Shown: positions 6,551 through 15,817, counted from the first letter of the stretch. The stretch: DNA of 41,963 nucleotides from Litorilinea aerophila (GCA_945905745.1 CAMDQF010000012.1:1-41963); one strand, 5' to 3'. Program-made: numbers and translations. The notes: generated by a model from the sequence alone, not told the origin.

Positions 6551-8032
6551 GTGAAAGAGACAACAGCGACTGAACTCCATCAATTGACCGTCCACGCGGC
6601 CGCAGCGGGGCTGGCTGCGGGTGACTTCTCTGCTGTGGACCTAATACGCGCTGTCCTGGCCCGCATCGAACAGGTGGACAGCCAGGTCTGCGCCTTTCTG
6701 ACAGTGGCCGGCGAGCAGGCGTTGGAACAGGCGGAAGCAGCCGATCGTTACCGCGCGCAAGGCGATAACCGCCCACTGTTGGGGATTCCCCTGGCCATCA
6801 AAGATGTGCTTTCCACCGAAGGAATCGTCACCACTGCCGGCAGCAAAATTCTGGAAGGCTACCGCCCGCCCTACACCGCCACGGCAGTAGAGCGATTGAA
6901 AGACGCCGGTGCGCTGATTATTGGTAAGACCAATACCGACGAATTCGCGATGGGGTCTAGCACAGAAAACAGCGGCTTCTTCACCACCCACAACCCGTGG
7001 AATCTAGACCGGGTTCCCGGCGGCAGCAGCGGTGGCTCGGCGGCCGCTGTGGCCGCGGACGAAACGTTGGCCGCTCTGGGCACCGACACCGGCGGCAGCG
7101 TGCGTCAGCCCGCCTCCCTCTGTGGCGTGGTGGGGATGAAGCCCTCCTATGGCCGGGTCAGCCGCTACGGGCTAATCGCCTACGGCAGCAGCCTGGACCA
7201 GATCGGACCGCTCACCAAAGATGTGGAAGATGCCGCGCTGATTCTGCAGGCGATGGCGGGCCACGATAGCCACGACAGCACCAGCCTGGATGCGCCAGTG
7301 CCCGACTACACGGCCAGTCTGACCGGCGACATCCGGGGCCTGCGGGTGGGCGTGCCTGCCGAATACTTTATCGATGGGATGGAGCCGGATGTGGAGGCCG
7401 CGGTGCGCGCCGCCATCGAGCATCTGGCCGGATTGGGCGCGGAGATCGTTCCCATCCGCCTGCCCAACACGGACAAAGCGCTCCCCGTCTACTATCTGAT
7501 CGCCACTGCCGAGGCCAGCGCCAACCTTTCCCGCTTCGACGGTATCCGTTTCGGTCCCGGCGGCAAGGCAGACCGGCTGCTGGACAACTACCGGCAGGTG
7601 CGGGGGCGGGGTTTTGGCCGGGAGGTGAAACAGCGGATTATGCTGGGGACCTACGCCCTGAGCGCGGGCTACTACGACGCTTATTACGGGAAGGCCCAGC
7701 AGGTGCGCACGCTGATCAAGCGGGATTTTGAGGCGGCCTTTGCCGATGTGGATGTGATCGTTTCGCCCACCTCGCCCACCACCGCCTTCCCCATCGGCGA
7801 GAAGGCCGACGACCCGTTGGCCATGTATCTGGCCGATATCTTCACTGTCAGCCTGAACCTGAGCGGGATGTGCGGCATCAGCGTCCCCTGTGGCTTTGAC
7901 CGCAACCACCTGCCCATCGGTCTGCAGATTCTGGGGCCGTCTCTGGGCGAAGAGACCATTTTACGCGCCGCCCACGCCTACGAGCAGACGACCGAGTGGC
8001 ACACGCGGAGGCCAGTGATCGGTGAACAGTGA
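6551..8032 (+). CDS. gatA: Asp/Glu-tRNA amidotransferase subunit A
   Basis: Glutaminase subunit of GatCAB (amidase-signature family); it releases ammonia from glutamine and passes it to GatB. I prefer GTG 6551 (493 aa, [18 protein letters not shown]) because GAGG lies 5 nt upstream and the alternative ATG 6521 falls inside the palindrome. The Ser-cisSer-Lys triad is present: Lys in LAIKDVLS, the cis-Ser in [13 protein letters not shown], the nucleophile Ser in [15 protein letters not shown]. The C-terminal part has [20 protein letters not shown] and [15 protein letters not shown]. The stop lies inside a heptamer-repeat array. Confidence 0.96.
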   Translation: MKETTATELHQLTVHAAAAGLAAGDFSAVDLIRAVLARIEQVDSQVCAFLTVAGEQALEQAEAADRYRAQGDNRPLLGIPLAIKDVLSTEGIVTTAGSKILEGYRPPYTATAVERLKDAGALIIGKTNTDEFAMGSSTENSGFFTTHNPWNLDRVPGGSSGGSAAAVAADETLAALGTDTGGSVRQPASLCGVVGMKPSYGRVSRYGLIAYGSSLDQIGPLTKDVEDAALILQAMAGHDSHDSTSLDAPVPDYTASLTGDIRGLRVGVPAEYFIDGMEPDVEAAVRAAIEHLAGLGAEIVPIRLPNTDKALPVYYLIATAEASANLSRFDGIRFGPGGKADRLLDNYRQVRGRGFGREVKQRIMLGTYALSAGYYDAYYGKAQQVRTLIKRDFEAAFADVDVIVSPTSPTTAFPIGEKADDPLAMYLADIFTVSLNLSGMCGISVPCGFDRNHLPIGLQILGPSLGEETILRAAHAYEQTTEWHTRRPVIGEQ

Positions 8033-8106
8033 CCAGTAATCAGTAATCAGTGGAGATCGACGGGACCCACTGGTCACTGGTCACTGGTCACTGTTTACTG
8101 GTTACT
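8024..8106. repeat. heptamer palindrome at the end of gatA
   Basis: Left half (8024-8053): ACAGTGA CCAGTAA TCAGTAA TCAGTGG. Right half (8067-8106): CCACTGG TCACTGG TCACTGG TCACTGT TTACTGG. The right half is the near reverse complement of the left with one more unit. gatA's TGA (8030-8032) belongs to the first unit. A transcript would fold into a long hairpin. Confidence 0.85.
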
Positions 8107-8379
8107 CCGTCATCCCTATCCATACGAGCAACCCAACCAATGACCCCACTACCCAATCCCCCAATCCATCGGAGAGCAGCCAGTGCCGGCTGCCGGCGAC
8201 CGCTCAGTGGAGCCTGCTGAGGGTCGTGCAATCGGCGCACGAGGGCTTTGCGGCTACCGTCCAATCTCCCAATCTCTCAATCTCGGCTTTGTAGAGGAGA
8301 TTGAGAGATTGGGAGATTCAAAACTTTCTCTCGCATTTCTCCAACGAAAAGGGACGACCGTAACTGGTCGCATTGACGA
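8033..8379. other. 347-nt gap filled with repeats
   Basis: Between gatA and the aminotransferase there is no credible ORF. It holds the heptamer palindrome, a C-rich array with loose 7-nt spacing (about 8139-8164), an unassigned GC-rich stretch (8165-8258) and the 8-nt-period hairpin at 8263-8318. I see no good promoter for the next gene. Confidence 0.6.
8263..8318. repeat. perfect 22-bp hairpin with 8-nt period
   Basis: Arm 8263-8284 reads AATCTCCC AATCTCTC AATCTC. Arm 8297-8318 is its exact reverse complement, with a 12-nt loop between. It lies 62 nt upstream of the aminotransferase start. It has no T-run of terminator type. Confidence 0.85.
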
Positions 8380-9630
8380 ATGAATATGACATCTGTACTG
8401 ACCCGCGAGAAGGGTCAAACCATCCCCACGAATGGACATAGCACCTTGCGACGCCCCCACCACAGCCGTCTGAGTGAACGTATCCATCGGGTGGCCCCTT
8501 CGGCCATCCGCCGCTTCTTCGACATCGCCGCCACAATGGAAAATGTGATCAGCCTGGGCATCGGCGAGCCGAATTTTGTCACGCCCGCCCCGATTTTGCA
8601 GGCCGGCCTGGAGAGCATTCGTCAGGGCGACACAGCCTACACCTCCAACGCGGGGGTGTTGGGATTGCGCGCATCCGTGGCTGAAATGTTACAGCGACGC
8701 TACGGCGGACCAGCCTATGACCCGGAGCAGGAGGTGCTGATTACTGTCGGCGTGAGCGAGGCCATGTATCTGGCGATGCAGGCCATCCTCGACCCCGGCG
8801 ATGAGGTGATCGTACCCCAGCCCTGCTTTGTCTCCTACACCGCGGATGTGATTCTGGCCGGGGGCACGGTTGTGGATGTGCCCACTTACGCGGCCAACGA
8901 TTTCGTCGTTACGCCAGAGCAGATTGAGGCTGCCATCACCCCCCGCACAAAGGCTCTGCTGATTGGCTATCCCTGCAACCCCACCGGCGCGGTGATGAAC
9001 AGGCAGGAGTTGATGGCGATCGCACGGGTCGTGGAGAAGCACGATTTGCTCGTCATCTCTGACGAAATCTACGACCGGCTGGTCTACGGCAGCCACGAGC
9101 ACGTGATGTTCGCCAGCCTGCCCGGCATGGCCGAACGCACGATTCATCTGGGCGGAATGAGCAAAGATTACGCGATGACCGGCTGGCGCATTGGCTACGC
9201 AGCGGGTCCGGCGGACCTGCTGGGGGCCATGCGCAAAATTCACCAATACCTGATTATGTCCGCACCCACCGCAGGGCAGGCAGCCGCATTGGCCGCCTTC
9301 ACCGACCCGGTGGCGGAGCTGGCTGTCCAGGAGATGGTCGCCAGCTACGACACCCGGCGCCGCCTGATTGTGAGCGGGTTGAATGAGATCGGACTGGACT
9401 GTTTCGAGCCGAAGGGTGCCTTCTACGCCTTCCCCAGTGTCAAACGCACGGGGATGAGTGAACACGAATTTGCCGAACAGCTATTGTTGGAGGAGCAGGT
9501 GGCGGTGATTCCCGGCAGCGCCTTTGGCAAAGGCGGCGAGGGCCACGTGCGTTGCGCCTATGCAGCCAGCCAGGAGAATATCGAAATCGCCCTGGAACGG
9601 ATGCAGCGGTTTATGCGCAGGCATGGATAA
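8380..9630 (+). CDS. PLP-dependent class I/II aminotransferase
   Basis: 416 aa fold-type I aminotransferase of the AspC/PatA-like group. Order of motifs: SLGIGEPNFVTP (58-69), TAYTSNAGVLGLR (85-97), GVSEAMYLAMQAILDPGDEV, YPCNPTGAV (197-205, Asn binding PLP), SDEIYDRLVYG (227-237) and the Schiff-base Lys K262 in GGMSKDYAMTGWRIGY, then the substrate-binding Arg region EGHVRCAYA near the C-terminus. An aromatic or alanine/aspartate substrate is equally possible. ATG 8380 has only weak ribosome-binding sequence; ATG 8386 is an alternative. The first 30 residues are an extension beyond the family core. Confidence 0.92.
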   Translation: MNMTSVLTREKGQTIPTNGHSTLRRPHHSRLSERIHRVAPSAIRRFFDIAATMENVISLGIGEPNFVTPAPILQAGLESIRQGDTAYTSNAGVLGLRASVAEMLQRRYGGPAYDPEQEVLITVGVSEAMYLAMQAILDPGDEVIVPQPCFVSYTADVILAGGTVVDVPTYAANDFVVTPEQIEAAITPRTKALLIGYPCNPTGAVMNRQELMAIARVVEKHDLLVISDEIYDRLVYGSHEHVMFASLPGMAERTIHLGGMSKDYAMTGWRIGYAAGPADLLGAMRKIHQYLIMSAPTAGQAAALAAFTDPVAELAVQEMVASYDTRRRLIVSGLNEIGLDCFEPKGAFYAFPSVKRTGMSEHEFAEQLLLEEQVAVIPGSAFGKGGEGHVRCAYAASQENIEIALERMQRFMRRHG

Positions 9631-9640
9631 ATCAGTGTAG

Positions 9641-9701
9641 GTTGGGTTCTCCCGGCAAGAAAGCGCTGTTTTCGGTTCAGCATGCGCCGGGAGAACCCAA
9701 C
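9641..9701. repeat. 16-bp-arm inverted repeat before uxuA-like gene
   Basis: GTTGGGTTCTCCCGGC (9641-9656) and its exact reverse complement (9686-9701) flank a 29-nt loop. The motif GTAGGTTGGGTT at its edge resembles the GTTGGGTT...AACCCAAC repeats common in cyanobacterial intergenic DNA; this comparison is from memory. Confidence 0.8.
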
Positions 9702-9730
9702 AGAGTTCATATGGAAAAGGATTTTTGCCA

Positions 9731-10711
9731 ATGCTCATTCAGGATCAGGTGAACTGGAACAATTTCACAGACGAAATTCTCACCTTTTACAGTGCCATCG
9801 GCGTGGACACCATTCATCTGGAACTGCGGGCCAGCGTGGCACGGGCCGACGAGACGCTCGGCGCGGACCTGCGTGCCGGCAAAGACTGCACAGATCGCTT
9901 TGCCTGGGCACGGGAGCGGATCGAAGCCCACGGGATGAAATTCAACAACGTTTTTCTATCCTGCTGGCCGGAAATACCCCTGGGCCTGCCGGAAGCCGAC
10001 GACCGCATCGACGCCTGGTGTCGGATGTTAGAATCCCTGGGCCGGGCGGGTATTCCCTATCTGGGCTGGAATTTCAAGCCAATGGGCAACTTCCGCACTA
10101 CCTCGGACACCGGACGGGGCGGTGTGCAATACAGCACTTTCGACTACGACGAATTTGTGCGCAACCGTCCGCCCCTCTACGAACCGGCGGTGAGCGAAGT
10201 GGAAATGATGGAGCGGATGGAGCGCTTCCTGGCGGTGGTGATTCCCGTGGCCGAGAAAGCCGGTGTGCGGATGGCTCTGCACCCGGACGATCCGCCAGTG
10301 CCAGAGCCGTTGGGCGGCGTGGCCCAAATCTGCTCCACGCCGGAACAGTTCCGTCACCACTTCCGGGTGGTGGACAGCCCCAACAACCGAATGCTCTTCT
10401 GCCAGGGCTGTATGACCGAAGCCTTGGGTCAGGGGGTCTACGACTTCATCGCCGAGATGGCCGCGGCTGACAAAATCGGCTGGGTGCATTTCCGCAATGT
10501 AAAGGGTCAACTGCCTCGCTTCACCGAAGTCTTTATGGACGAGGGCGACATCGACATGCGCCGGGCTATGGAAGTCTACCGGGACAACGGCTTCAACGGG
10601 CCGTATATGATGGATCACACGCCAAAGTTCCCGCTGGAACGCTCGGACCTGCTGGGCAAAGCCTACGCCAACGGTTACATTCGGGCGCTGATCAAGACGG
10701 TGTATGGGTAA
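9731..10711 (+). CDS. uxuA: mannonate dehydratase-like TIM-barrel protein
   Basis: 326 aa from ATG 9731 (MLIQDQVNWNNF), preceded by AAGGA. UxuA removes water from D-mannonate to give 2-keto-3-deoxygluconate in hexuronate catabolism. Family hallmarks: MALHPDDPPVPEPLGGVAQI (181-200), FCQGCMTEALG (223-233), WVHFRNVKG (251-259) and FMDEGDIDMRRAM (268-280), which carry metal ligands. NFRTTSDTGRGGVQYSTFD (120-138) matches the substrate-binding stretch. Slightly shorter than E. coli UxuA (about 390 aa), so a related sugar-acid dehydratase cannot be excluded. No other uronate genes are nearby. Confidence 0.83.
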   Translation: MLIQDQVNWNNFTDEILTFYSAIGVDTIHLELRASVARADETLGADLRAGKDCTDRFAWARERIEAHGMKFNNVFLSCWPEIPLGLPEADDRIDAWCRMLESLGRAGIPYLGWNFKPMGNFRTTSDTGRGGVQYSTFDYDEFVRNRPPLYEPAVSEVEMMERMERFLAVVIPVAEKAGVRMALHPDDPPVPEPLGGVAQICSTPEQFRHHFRVVDSPNNRMLFCQGCMTEALGQGVYDFIAEMAAADKIGWVHFRNVKGQLPRFTEVFMDEGDIDMRRAMEVYRDNGFNGPYMMDHTPKFPLERSDLLGKAYANGYIRALIKTVYG

Positions 10712-10722
10712 CGACAAAATAA

Positions 10723-10749
10723 AAGGCCGGGCGAATATCGCCCGGCCTT
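10723..10749. terminator. bidirectional terminator
   Basis: Perfect 12-bp stem AAGGCCGGGCGA/TCGCCCGGCCTT with a 3-nt loop between two convergent genes. A-rich sequence on the left gives T-rich RNA on the minus strand; the plus-strand tail is weak in T. Confidence 0.75.
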
Positions 10750-10772
10750 CACCTTCCACCTGCCACCTGCAA

Positions 10773-12140
10773 CTACTTCGCCACAAACTTCATCGCGTCC
10801 CAGGCCAGCAGTCTCGACAGATACGTCTCCCCCGTCACATCAGCCAGAGAGACGTAGTCCTGATTGTCACCTCGGAAGGTGTAGGTGCCCAAAGAGACCC
10901 ACTGGTCGCTGTAGCCGGACTGATTCACCAGCCGCTGGGTAAAACCGGCCGCGTGGGAAATCCAATAGCGGGCGTTGGCGCTGGTGGTGTAGCGGTCCGG
11001 GATATAGACGAATACCTCGTAGCGCCCCGCGCTCAGTGCCGGATACCAGCGCCCCCAGTTGTACCCGGGCCTGGCCGTGTCGTTGTTTTGCGTCCAGTAG
11101 AGATGGCCGTTGTAGCCTTCGTTGGCGCTGGCCCATCCGGAAGCGCTGCCACCCCGCACGAAGCCGGCGTCCCGGTTGTCCACAATCACCCCACCCGTGA
11201 CCGGAGGAATCGGCGTCGGTGTGGGCGAAGGACCGGGGCTGCTGCCCGCTTTCTCCCAGACCAGCCGGGCCACGGCATTGCCCCTCTCATCAAAATACTC
11301 CATCTGCACAGTCACCGTCCCGCCGGGTAGATAGATATCGCCCGAATATTCGGTGGCGGCCTGGGACTTCCAGGCGTCGATGAGTGAGTGGCCGTTGACA
11401 AAGAGCCGTGCCCCGTCGTCCACCGTCATACGGAAGCGGTACATTCCCGCGGCCAGGGACAAATTCTGGCTCCAGCGAACCGAAAAGTCATCGGAGCTGA
11501 CACCCGCCGCGGGACTCTCCACACCCCAGTCAAAATTGATGGCCGCGTCGTTGCGCACCACCACCGGTGTGCCGCTCAGGGATTTGTTGTTGAAGTATTC
11601 GCCTTTCCAGTTGGTGATGGGGGGCGGGCCGGCTTGCCAGGAGAGGGACGCCACAGCCATACCGCTCTTTTCGTAATACTCTACTTCCACCAGATGATGG
11701 CCGGCGGTCAGTGTTTTCGTGCCGGTAAAGCGTGTGGCGCTGTGATCCCACCAGGCGTCAATGATCAGATCACCATCCACCCGCACACGGATGCCGTCGT
11801 CGCTGGTGACGACGAAAGTATACTCGCCGGGAGTCACATCGATATAGCGCGCCCAGCGGGCCGAGAAGTTGTCACTGTTGACCGATGGATGGGGCGAACC
11901 CGTGCCCCACTCATAGGCCAGATTGCGCTCTTCCTGAACGAGTACCGGCGTGCCGTTGAGAGCCGTGTTGTTCCAATAAGAGGCCACCCAGAAGGGGTCT
12001 GTGTGCCGGGGCGTCACCGTGCCTTGGGCCTGGGCTGTGCCTCCGCTGAAAATCGTAGACAACAATAAAGTCAGCGCCAGCAGTGCTGCGCCGAAAGCTG
12101 CGCGTGTCAGATGGGCGGATAGTCCGCGTTGCGTACGCAT
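10773..12140 (-). CDS. secreted protein with two PA14 domains
   Basis: 455 aa. A signal peptide is clear: basic start, hydrophobic core LLALTLLLSTIFSGG and AQA cleavage site near residue 39. Two PA14-type beta domains follow, about 45-168 (FVVTSDDGIRVRVDGDLIID) and 173-295 (FRMTVDDGARLFVNGHSLID), both with the DDG/VDG calcium-site-like signature. A Pro/Ser/Thr linker (about 297-316) leads to a C-terminal domain (VDNRDAGFVRGGSASGW, YEVFVYIPDRYTTS) resembling golvesin/xanthan-lyase C-terminal domains. Probably an extracellular carbohydrate-binding or adhesion protein; no catalytic domain is seen. AAGGAG 8 nt before the ATG supports the start. Confidence 0.88.
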   Translation of the reverse strand: MRTQRGLSAHLTRAAFGAALLALTLLLSTIFSGGTAQAQGTVTPRHTDPFWVASYWNNTALNGTPVLVQEERNLAYEWGTGSPHPSVNSDNFSARWARYIDVTPGEYTFVVTSDDGIRVRVDGDLIIDAWWDHSATRFTGTKTLTAGHHLVEVEYYEKSGMAVASLSWQAGPPPITNWKGEYFNNKSLSGTPVVVRNDAAINFDWGVESPAAGVSSDDFSVRWSQNLSLAAGMYRFRMTVDDGARLFVNGHSLIDAWKSQAATEYSGDIYLPGGTVTVQMEYFDERGNAVARLVWEKAGSSPGPSPTPTPIPPVTGGVIVDNRDAGFVRGGSASGWASANEGYNGHLYWTQNNDTARPGYNWGRWYPALSAGRYEVFVYIPDRYTTSANARYWISHAAGFTQRLVNQSGYSDQWVSLGTYTFRGDNQDYVSLADVTGETYLSRLLAWDAMKFVAK

Positions 12141-12303
12141 ATTTTGTCTCCTTCACATTCAACCGATAGGAATTCTACTGCACCAGTTGAAACACGAGAG
12201 GACCGGTCCCTGCCGCAAACTGATGTGCTGGAATGCAGACGAATGGGGCTGTCGGAATGTTCCCCCGGTTTGCCATCTCCCGCGCCATCGCATACACTAC
12301 CCA

Positions 12304-12339
12304 CATTCACTATTCACCATTCACAATTCCAAAACTCCC
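12304..12339 (+). repeat. heptamer array abutting the rqcH start
   Basis: CATTCAC TATTCAC CATTCAC AATTCCA AAACTCC, then C and ATG. The array occupies the place where a Shine-Dalgarno sequence should be; no purine-rich site is present. Confidence 0.75.
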
Positions 12340-14082
12340 ATGCACTTTGACGCCCTCACCCTGGCAGCCATGGCCGCCGAACTGAACACAACCATCCGCG
12401 GTGGCCGCGTCCAGCAGATCCTCCTGCCTGATGCCCACAGCGTCGGCATGGAAATCTACGCCAACCACCAGCGCCACTACCTGCTGCTCTCTGCTCATCC
12501 CCAGGCCAGCCGGGTCCACCTGAGCAGCCAGAAGCTGCGCCGGGGTGTGGAAAAAGAGACACCCCTGCTCCTGCTCCTGAAAAAATATGTGCGGGGTGCG
12601 CTCCTCGAGGTCATCGAACTGCCCATCGCCTACGAACGGGTGTTGGCTCTGGGCTTCGACCACCCGGATCACGGCCCCACAACCCTGCTGGCCGAACCGA
12701 TGGGCCGTCTGAGCAATCTGCTGCTGTTGGATGCGGGCAAGCACATTCTGGGCGTTCTCAAACGGGTGATACCGGGGGAGAATGCCCAGCGGGTGTTGCT
12801 CCCCAAACGGCCCTACACACCGCCCCCGGCCCAGCACAAATTGCCCCCCCTGGACGACGGAGACCCGGACTATTACACCAACCTGACCGCGCTTTTGGCC
12901 GAAGGCGGGCGGCTATGGCGGGCACTGGTCGATGGTATGGAAGGGATCAGCCCGACCCTGGCGCGTGAGATCGCCTGGCGGGTGACGGGCGATGCCAGCG
13001 GTGACGCTGGGCCAGAACAGGTGGTGGCTCTGGCCGCGGCCCTGCAGGAACTCTGGGGGCTGCCCGCCAATGGAGGATGGACGCCGGGTCTGGCTATGGA
13101 CGACGAGGCAGGGGTCAGCGGCTTTGCCGTCTATGAACTCCACTTTGCCGACGACTTTCTGCCCACAGAGAGCGTGAGCGTCGCGGTGGCCGGCTTCTAT
13201 GGCGAGGCCGAGCGGGATCCGGCGGCTTCCACCGATGCCTATGCGGGGATGCGCAACGGAGTAGCTGTGCTGATCCAGCAGGCCGAGGAGCGGGTGGTAC
13301 GCCAGTTGGCAGCAATGGCCGCGGAAGAGCCGGAGGCCGGCGATCCGGCCCATCTGCGTACCCAGGCCGAGTGGCTGCTGGCCCTGCACACCCAAATTCA
13401 GCCGGGGCAGCGGGAGTTGGTTGTGCCCCTGGGCGACGAGGAAAGGCTGGTCATCCCTCTTTCTGGCAGAGAGACAGCTGTGGAACAGGCCGAGCGGATG
13501 TTCGACCGGGCAGCCAAGCTGGAACGGGCTGCGGTGATTATTCCCGAACGCCGCGCCCAAGTGGAGGCCGACCGGGACTATCTTGCCCAACTCCAGAGCG
13601 ATCTGGCCCTGGCCCAAAACCAGCCAGAAATCGCGTCTGTACGCGAAGCGCTGCGGGAGGCGGGCTATCTGCGCCAGCGTCCGGGCCGCACGCTGAAGGT
13701 GGCACCGGATCGTTCCAAACCGCTGCGCTTTCTCTCTACCGAGGGTTTCGCCATTCTGGTGGGACGCAACGCGCGCCAGAATGAAATTGTCACCTTTGAC
13801 GAGGCAGGGCCGGACGATCTCTGGCTGCATGTGCGCAATGTGCCGGGCAGCCATGTAGTCATCCGCAACGGCGGCCAGCCTGTAAGCGAAGAAACGACCC
13901 AGGCCGCAGCCCAGTTGGCCGCCTATTATTCCCGGCTACGGAATGAGCGGGGCGTGGCCGTAGCCGTTACCCGGCGGCGTTTTGTCAGCCGTGCCCCGGG
14001 TGGGCGGCCTGGGCTGGTCCACATGCGCAACGAGGAGACGCTGCTGGTAGAAGGGGTTTTGCCAGGGTTGGCAGAAGGCTAA
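12340..14082 (+). CDS. rqcH: RqcH/NFACT family ribosome quality-control protein
   Basis: 580 aa from ATG 12340 (MHFDALTLAAMAAELN, the standard NFACT N-terminus). RqcH binds stalled 50S subunits and recruits tRNA-Ala to add alanine tails. NFACT-N domain about 1-200: GGRVQQILLP, LLLSAHPQASRVHL, LLAEPMGRLSNLLLLD. A helix-hairpin-like region and a coiled coil (ERMFDRAAKLERAAVIIPERRAQVEADRD region, about 385-430) follow. The C-terminal NFACT-R domain has GRNARQNEIVTF, DDLWLHVRNVPGSHVVIR and the closing RPGLVHMRNEETLLV. Oddity: the DR motif (D97-R98 in B. subtilis) reads E99-R100 in IAYERVLALGF. No Shine-Dalgarno sequence; a heptamer array abuts the start. Confidence 0.93.
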   Translation: MHFDALTLAAMAAELNTTIRGGRVQQILLPDAHSVGMEIYANHQRHYLLLSAHPQASRVHLSSQKLRRGVEKETPLLLLLKKYVRGALLEVIELPIAYERVLALGFDHPDHGPTTLLAEPMGRLSNLLLLDAGKHILGVLKRVIPGENAQRVLLPKRPYTPPPAQHKLPPLDDGDPDYYTNLTALLAEGGRLWRALVDGMEGISPTLAREIAWRVTGDASGDAGPEQVVALAAALQELWGLPANGGWTPGLAMDDEAGVSGFAVYELHFADDFLPTESVSVAVAGFYGEAERDPAASTDAYAGMRNGVAVLIQQAEERVVRQLAAMAAEEPEAGDPAHLRTQAEWLLALHTQIQPGQRELVVPLGDEERLVIPLSGRETAVEQAERMFDRAAKLERAAVIIPERRAQVEADRDYLAQLQSDLALAQNQPEIASVREALREAGYLRQRPGRTLKVAPDRSKPLRFLSTEGFAILVGRNARQNEIVTFDEAGPDDLWLHVRNVPGSHVVIRNGGQPVSEETTQAAAQLAAYYSRLRNERGVAVAVTRRRFVSRAPGGRPGLVHMRNEETLLVEGVLPGLAEG

Positions 14083-14092
14083 TCGAGGGGAT

Positions 14093-14521
14093 TTATCCGA
14101 AATCGATAGAGACTTGTCCCCGCTGGGAGGGCTTTTTCTTTTCTCCGCTCTGGGGAGTCTTCTCCTCGGCACAATTTTCCAGGGCCGCGTCCACCAGCGC
14201 TCTGGCCGCCAGCAGCGCCTCTTTGCGCGCTGCGTAGGCGTGAACCCAGAAGTCTTCCGGCAATCCCAGATCGCTGTGGCGCAACTCTTCGCTCAGACCG
14301 ACCAACCCTTGCAGCAGCCAGGAGCCTACGTCAAAAGCGTTCTCCCGTTGAGAATGTGCCCTGCGCGGGGATTCGGGTGGCGTTTCTGTAGAAGGTGCGT
14401 CGCCAGTAGGTCGATCAGCCGGTAGCGGCCCGCTTTGGGGAACCTTCTCTTGGGGGGATGTGTAGGCATGCCCGTTGCCGTTGGACGGGCCGTCTACGCC
14501 GATAGGACCGCGTTGAGCCAT
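14093..14521 (-). CDS. hypothetical protein, convergent with rqcH
   Basis: 142 aa, no family recognised. A good Shine-Dalgarno (AGGAGGG, about 8 nt) supports ATG 14521. The first 60 residues are polar, rich in Pro/Ser/Thr/Gly and probably disordered. Residues about 62-115 are predicted helical (FDVGSWLLQGLVGLSEELR, HAYAARKEALLAARALVDA). The tail is charged (EKTPQSGEKKKPSQRGQ). No signal peptide or membrane segment. Eleven nt from the rqcH stop. Confidence 0.7.
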   Translation of the reverse strand: MAQRGPIGVDGPSNGNGHAYTSPQEKVPQSGPLPADRPTGDAPSTETPPESPRRAHSQRENAFDVGSWLLQGLVGLSEELRHSDLGLPEDFWVHAYAARKEALLAARALVDAALENCAEEKTPQSGEKKKPSQRGQVSIDFG

Positions 14522-14541
14522 CGCTTTTCCCTCCTGCTGGG

Positions 14542-15711
14542 TCAGTGGTTATAGATCACTGTGCGCATCACTTTATTATCCTGGCTGCCAAAGCGATATT
14601 TATATTCCTCGTCGCCCTGCAGAAAATCAAAAACTTTGAGTCCTTCTGTAATCGAATGCTGGATCAGATAGGCCAGAAGCACCCAGCCCGGACTCAACTG
14701 GGCAAATTCGCTCGTGTCGTAACCAGAATTGTAGAGCAAGAGATGGCCTTTGTATTCAAAAGAAAAATAGGTGGCCGCTTTGACCCCATTTAGGGTGAGA
14801 AAAGTCAGGCGCAGGTAGCCGGCGTCGAGCATCCGGCGGGCTGTATAATGGAAGAAACGCTGCATTTCCGGCGTCATAAAGGCTTCTTTGTCCGGGCGGC
14901 TGGCCTGTTGCAGAGCGATAAAATCGTCCACCTCCTGGCGCAGGTCATGCTCTGGCCCCACCACATAAAAACCGACCTGGGCTTCCCGTTCGGCCCGGCG
15001 CTGCTTGCGGCGAATCTCGTGGCGCTGCTTCTTCTCTACCCGTTCGCTCAGATAGTCATCGTAGCGGGCAGGCAACGGGATAAAGGGCGCCACATCTTCC
15101 TGGGTCACCTCCACCCGATGACCTGCGCCGCGCACAATTCCCGGCAGGGTCTGATAGGAAAGGCTGGCTTCGGGCAAATTGCAGAGGTCCAGCACATCCC
15201 AGGACGGGGCATCGGCACTGTGCAACCAATGGCAAAGAGTCGCGTAGACAGCTTCTTCTTGGCCTGCCTCGATGATCAGGTCCAGATAGTCGCTGACTTC
15301 GGTGCAGCCGACCAGATGAAGGACGTTGGAGCCAGCCCACGGTCCGTTCTGGTGCAACAGACGATACAATGGGGCTATCCCGACCAACCGCCCATTTTCT
15401 GGCAGACGAAAGGCGATGATCCAAAGGTCGCCGTCGCCCAATTGATGCCACCAGGTGGTTTGCCACTCGTGGGTGAGGAAGAGGGTGTCAAAGCGGCTGC
15501 GGGCCAACAGATCATTCCACTCGCTGGCCAAAGCGGCAAATCCGGTGGGATGGGCCGTAGCTCCATAGACGGTGTAATTCAGCCTGGAGCGAAAAGCGTC
15601 GGGGCCTTGGGGTTGCAGACGGTGCGTCGTTGCGTCATCCGATATATTGGAGGTGATGTCCGATGAGAGAAGTGCTGTCTCTTCGCGACAAGAAGGAATG
15701 TCCAGAATCAT
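14542..15711 (-). CDS. CelD/BioF2-like GNAT acyltransferase
   Basis: 389 aa from ATG 15711 (GAGG 6 nt upstream; a GTG at 15723 would add four residues). Belongs to the Acetyltransf_6 (PF13480) / FemAB-like group, two fused GNAT folds. Signatures: FLTHEWQTTWWHQLGDG near the start of the first domain, RVEKKQRHEIRRKQRRAER (basic helix typical of the group), ATYFSFEYKGHLLLYNSGYD, and VFDFLQGDEEYKYRFG near the C-terminus. Members aid polysaccharide or lipid-linked envelope synthesis, or transfer aminoacyl/acyl groups. Unknown substrate. It sits downstream of a surface protein gene but behind a terminator. Confidence 0.85.
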   Translation of the reverse strand: MILDIPSCREETALLSSDITSNISDDATTHRLQPQGPDAFRSRLNYTVYGATAHPTGFAALASEWNDLLARSRFDTLFLTHEWQTTWWHQLGDGDLWIIAFRLPENGRLVGIAPLYRLLHQNGPWAGSNVLHLVGCTEVSDYLDLIIEAGQEEAVYATLCHWLHSADAPSWDVLDLCNLPEASLSYQTLPGIVRGAGHRVEVTQEDVAPFIPLPARYDDYLSERVEKKQRHEIRRKQRRAEREAQVGFYVVGPEHDLRQEVDDFIALQQASRPDKEAFMTPEMQRFFHYTARRMLDAGYLRLTFLTLNGVKAATYFSFEYKGHLLLYNSGYDTSEFAQLSPGWVLLAYLIQHSITEGLKVFDFLQGDEEYKYRFGSQDNKVMRTVIYNH

Positions 15712-15774
15712 AGAAAGCCTCACACGAAATTAACAGATAAGCAGCAGCGCAATGGGTCCATTTGTCCAATGGGT

Positions 15775-15817
15775 GGCAAAAGAAACGCGCACGCTATAAT
15801 TATTGTAGCGTGCGCGT
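15775..15817 (-). terminator. intrinsic terminator after the anchored CBM protein gene
   Basis: Minus strand: 12-bp perfect stem ACGCGCACGCTA/TAGCGTGCGCGT with 9-nt AT-rich loop, followed by TTTCTTTTG. Confidence 0.8.
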
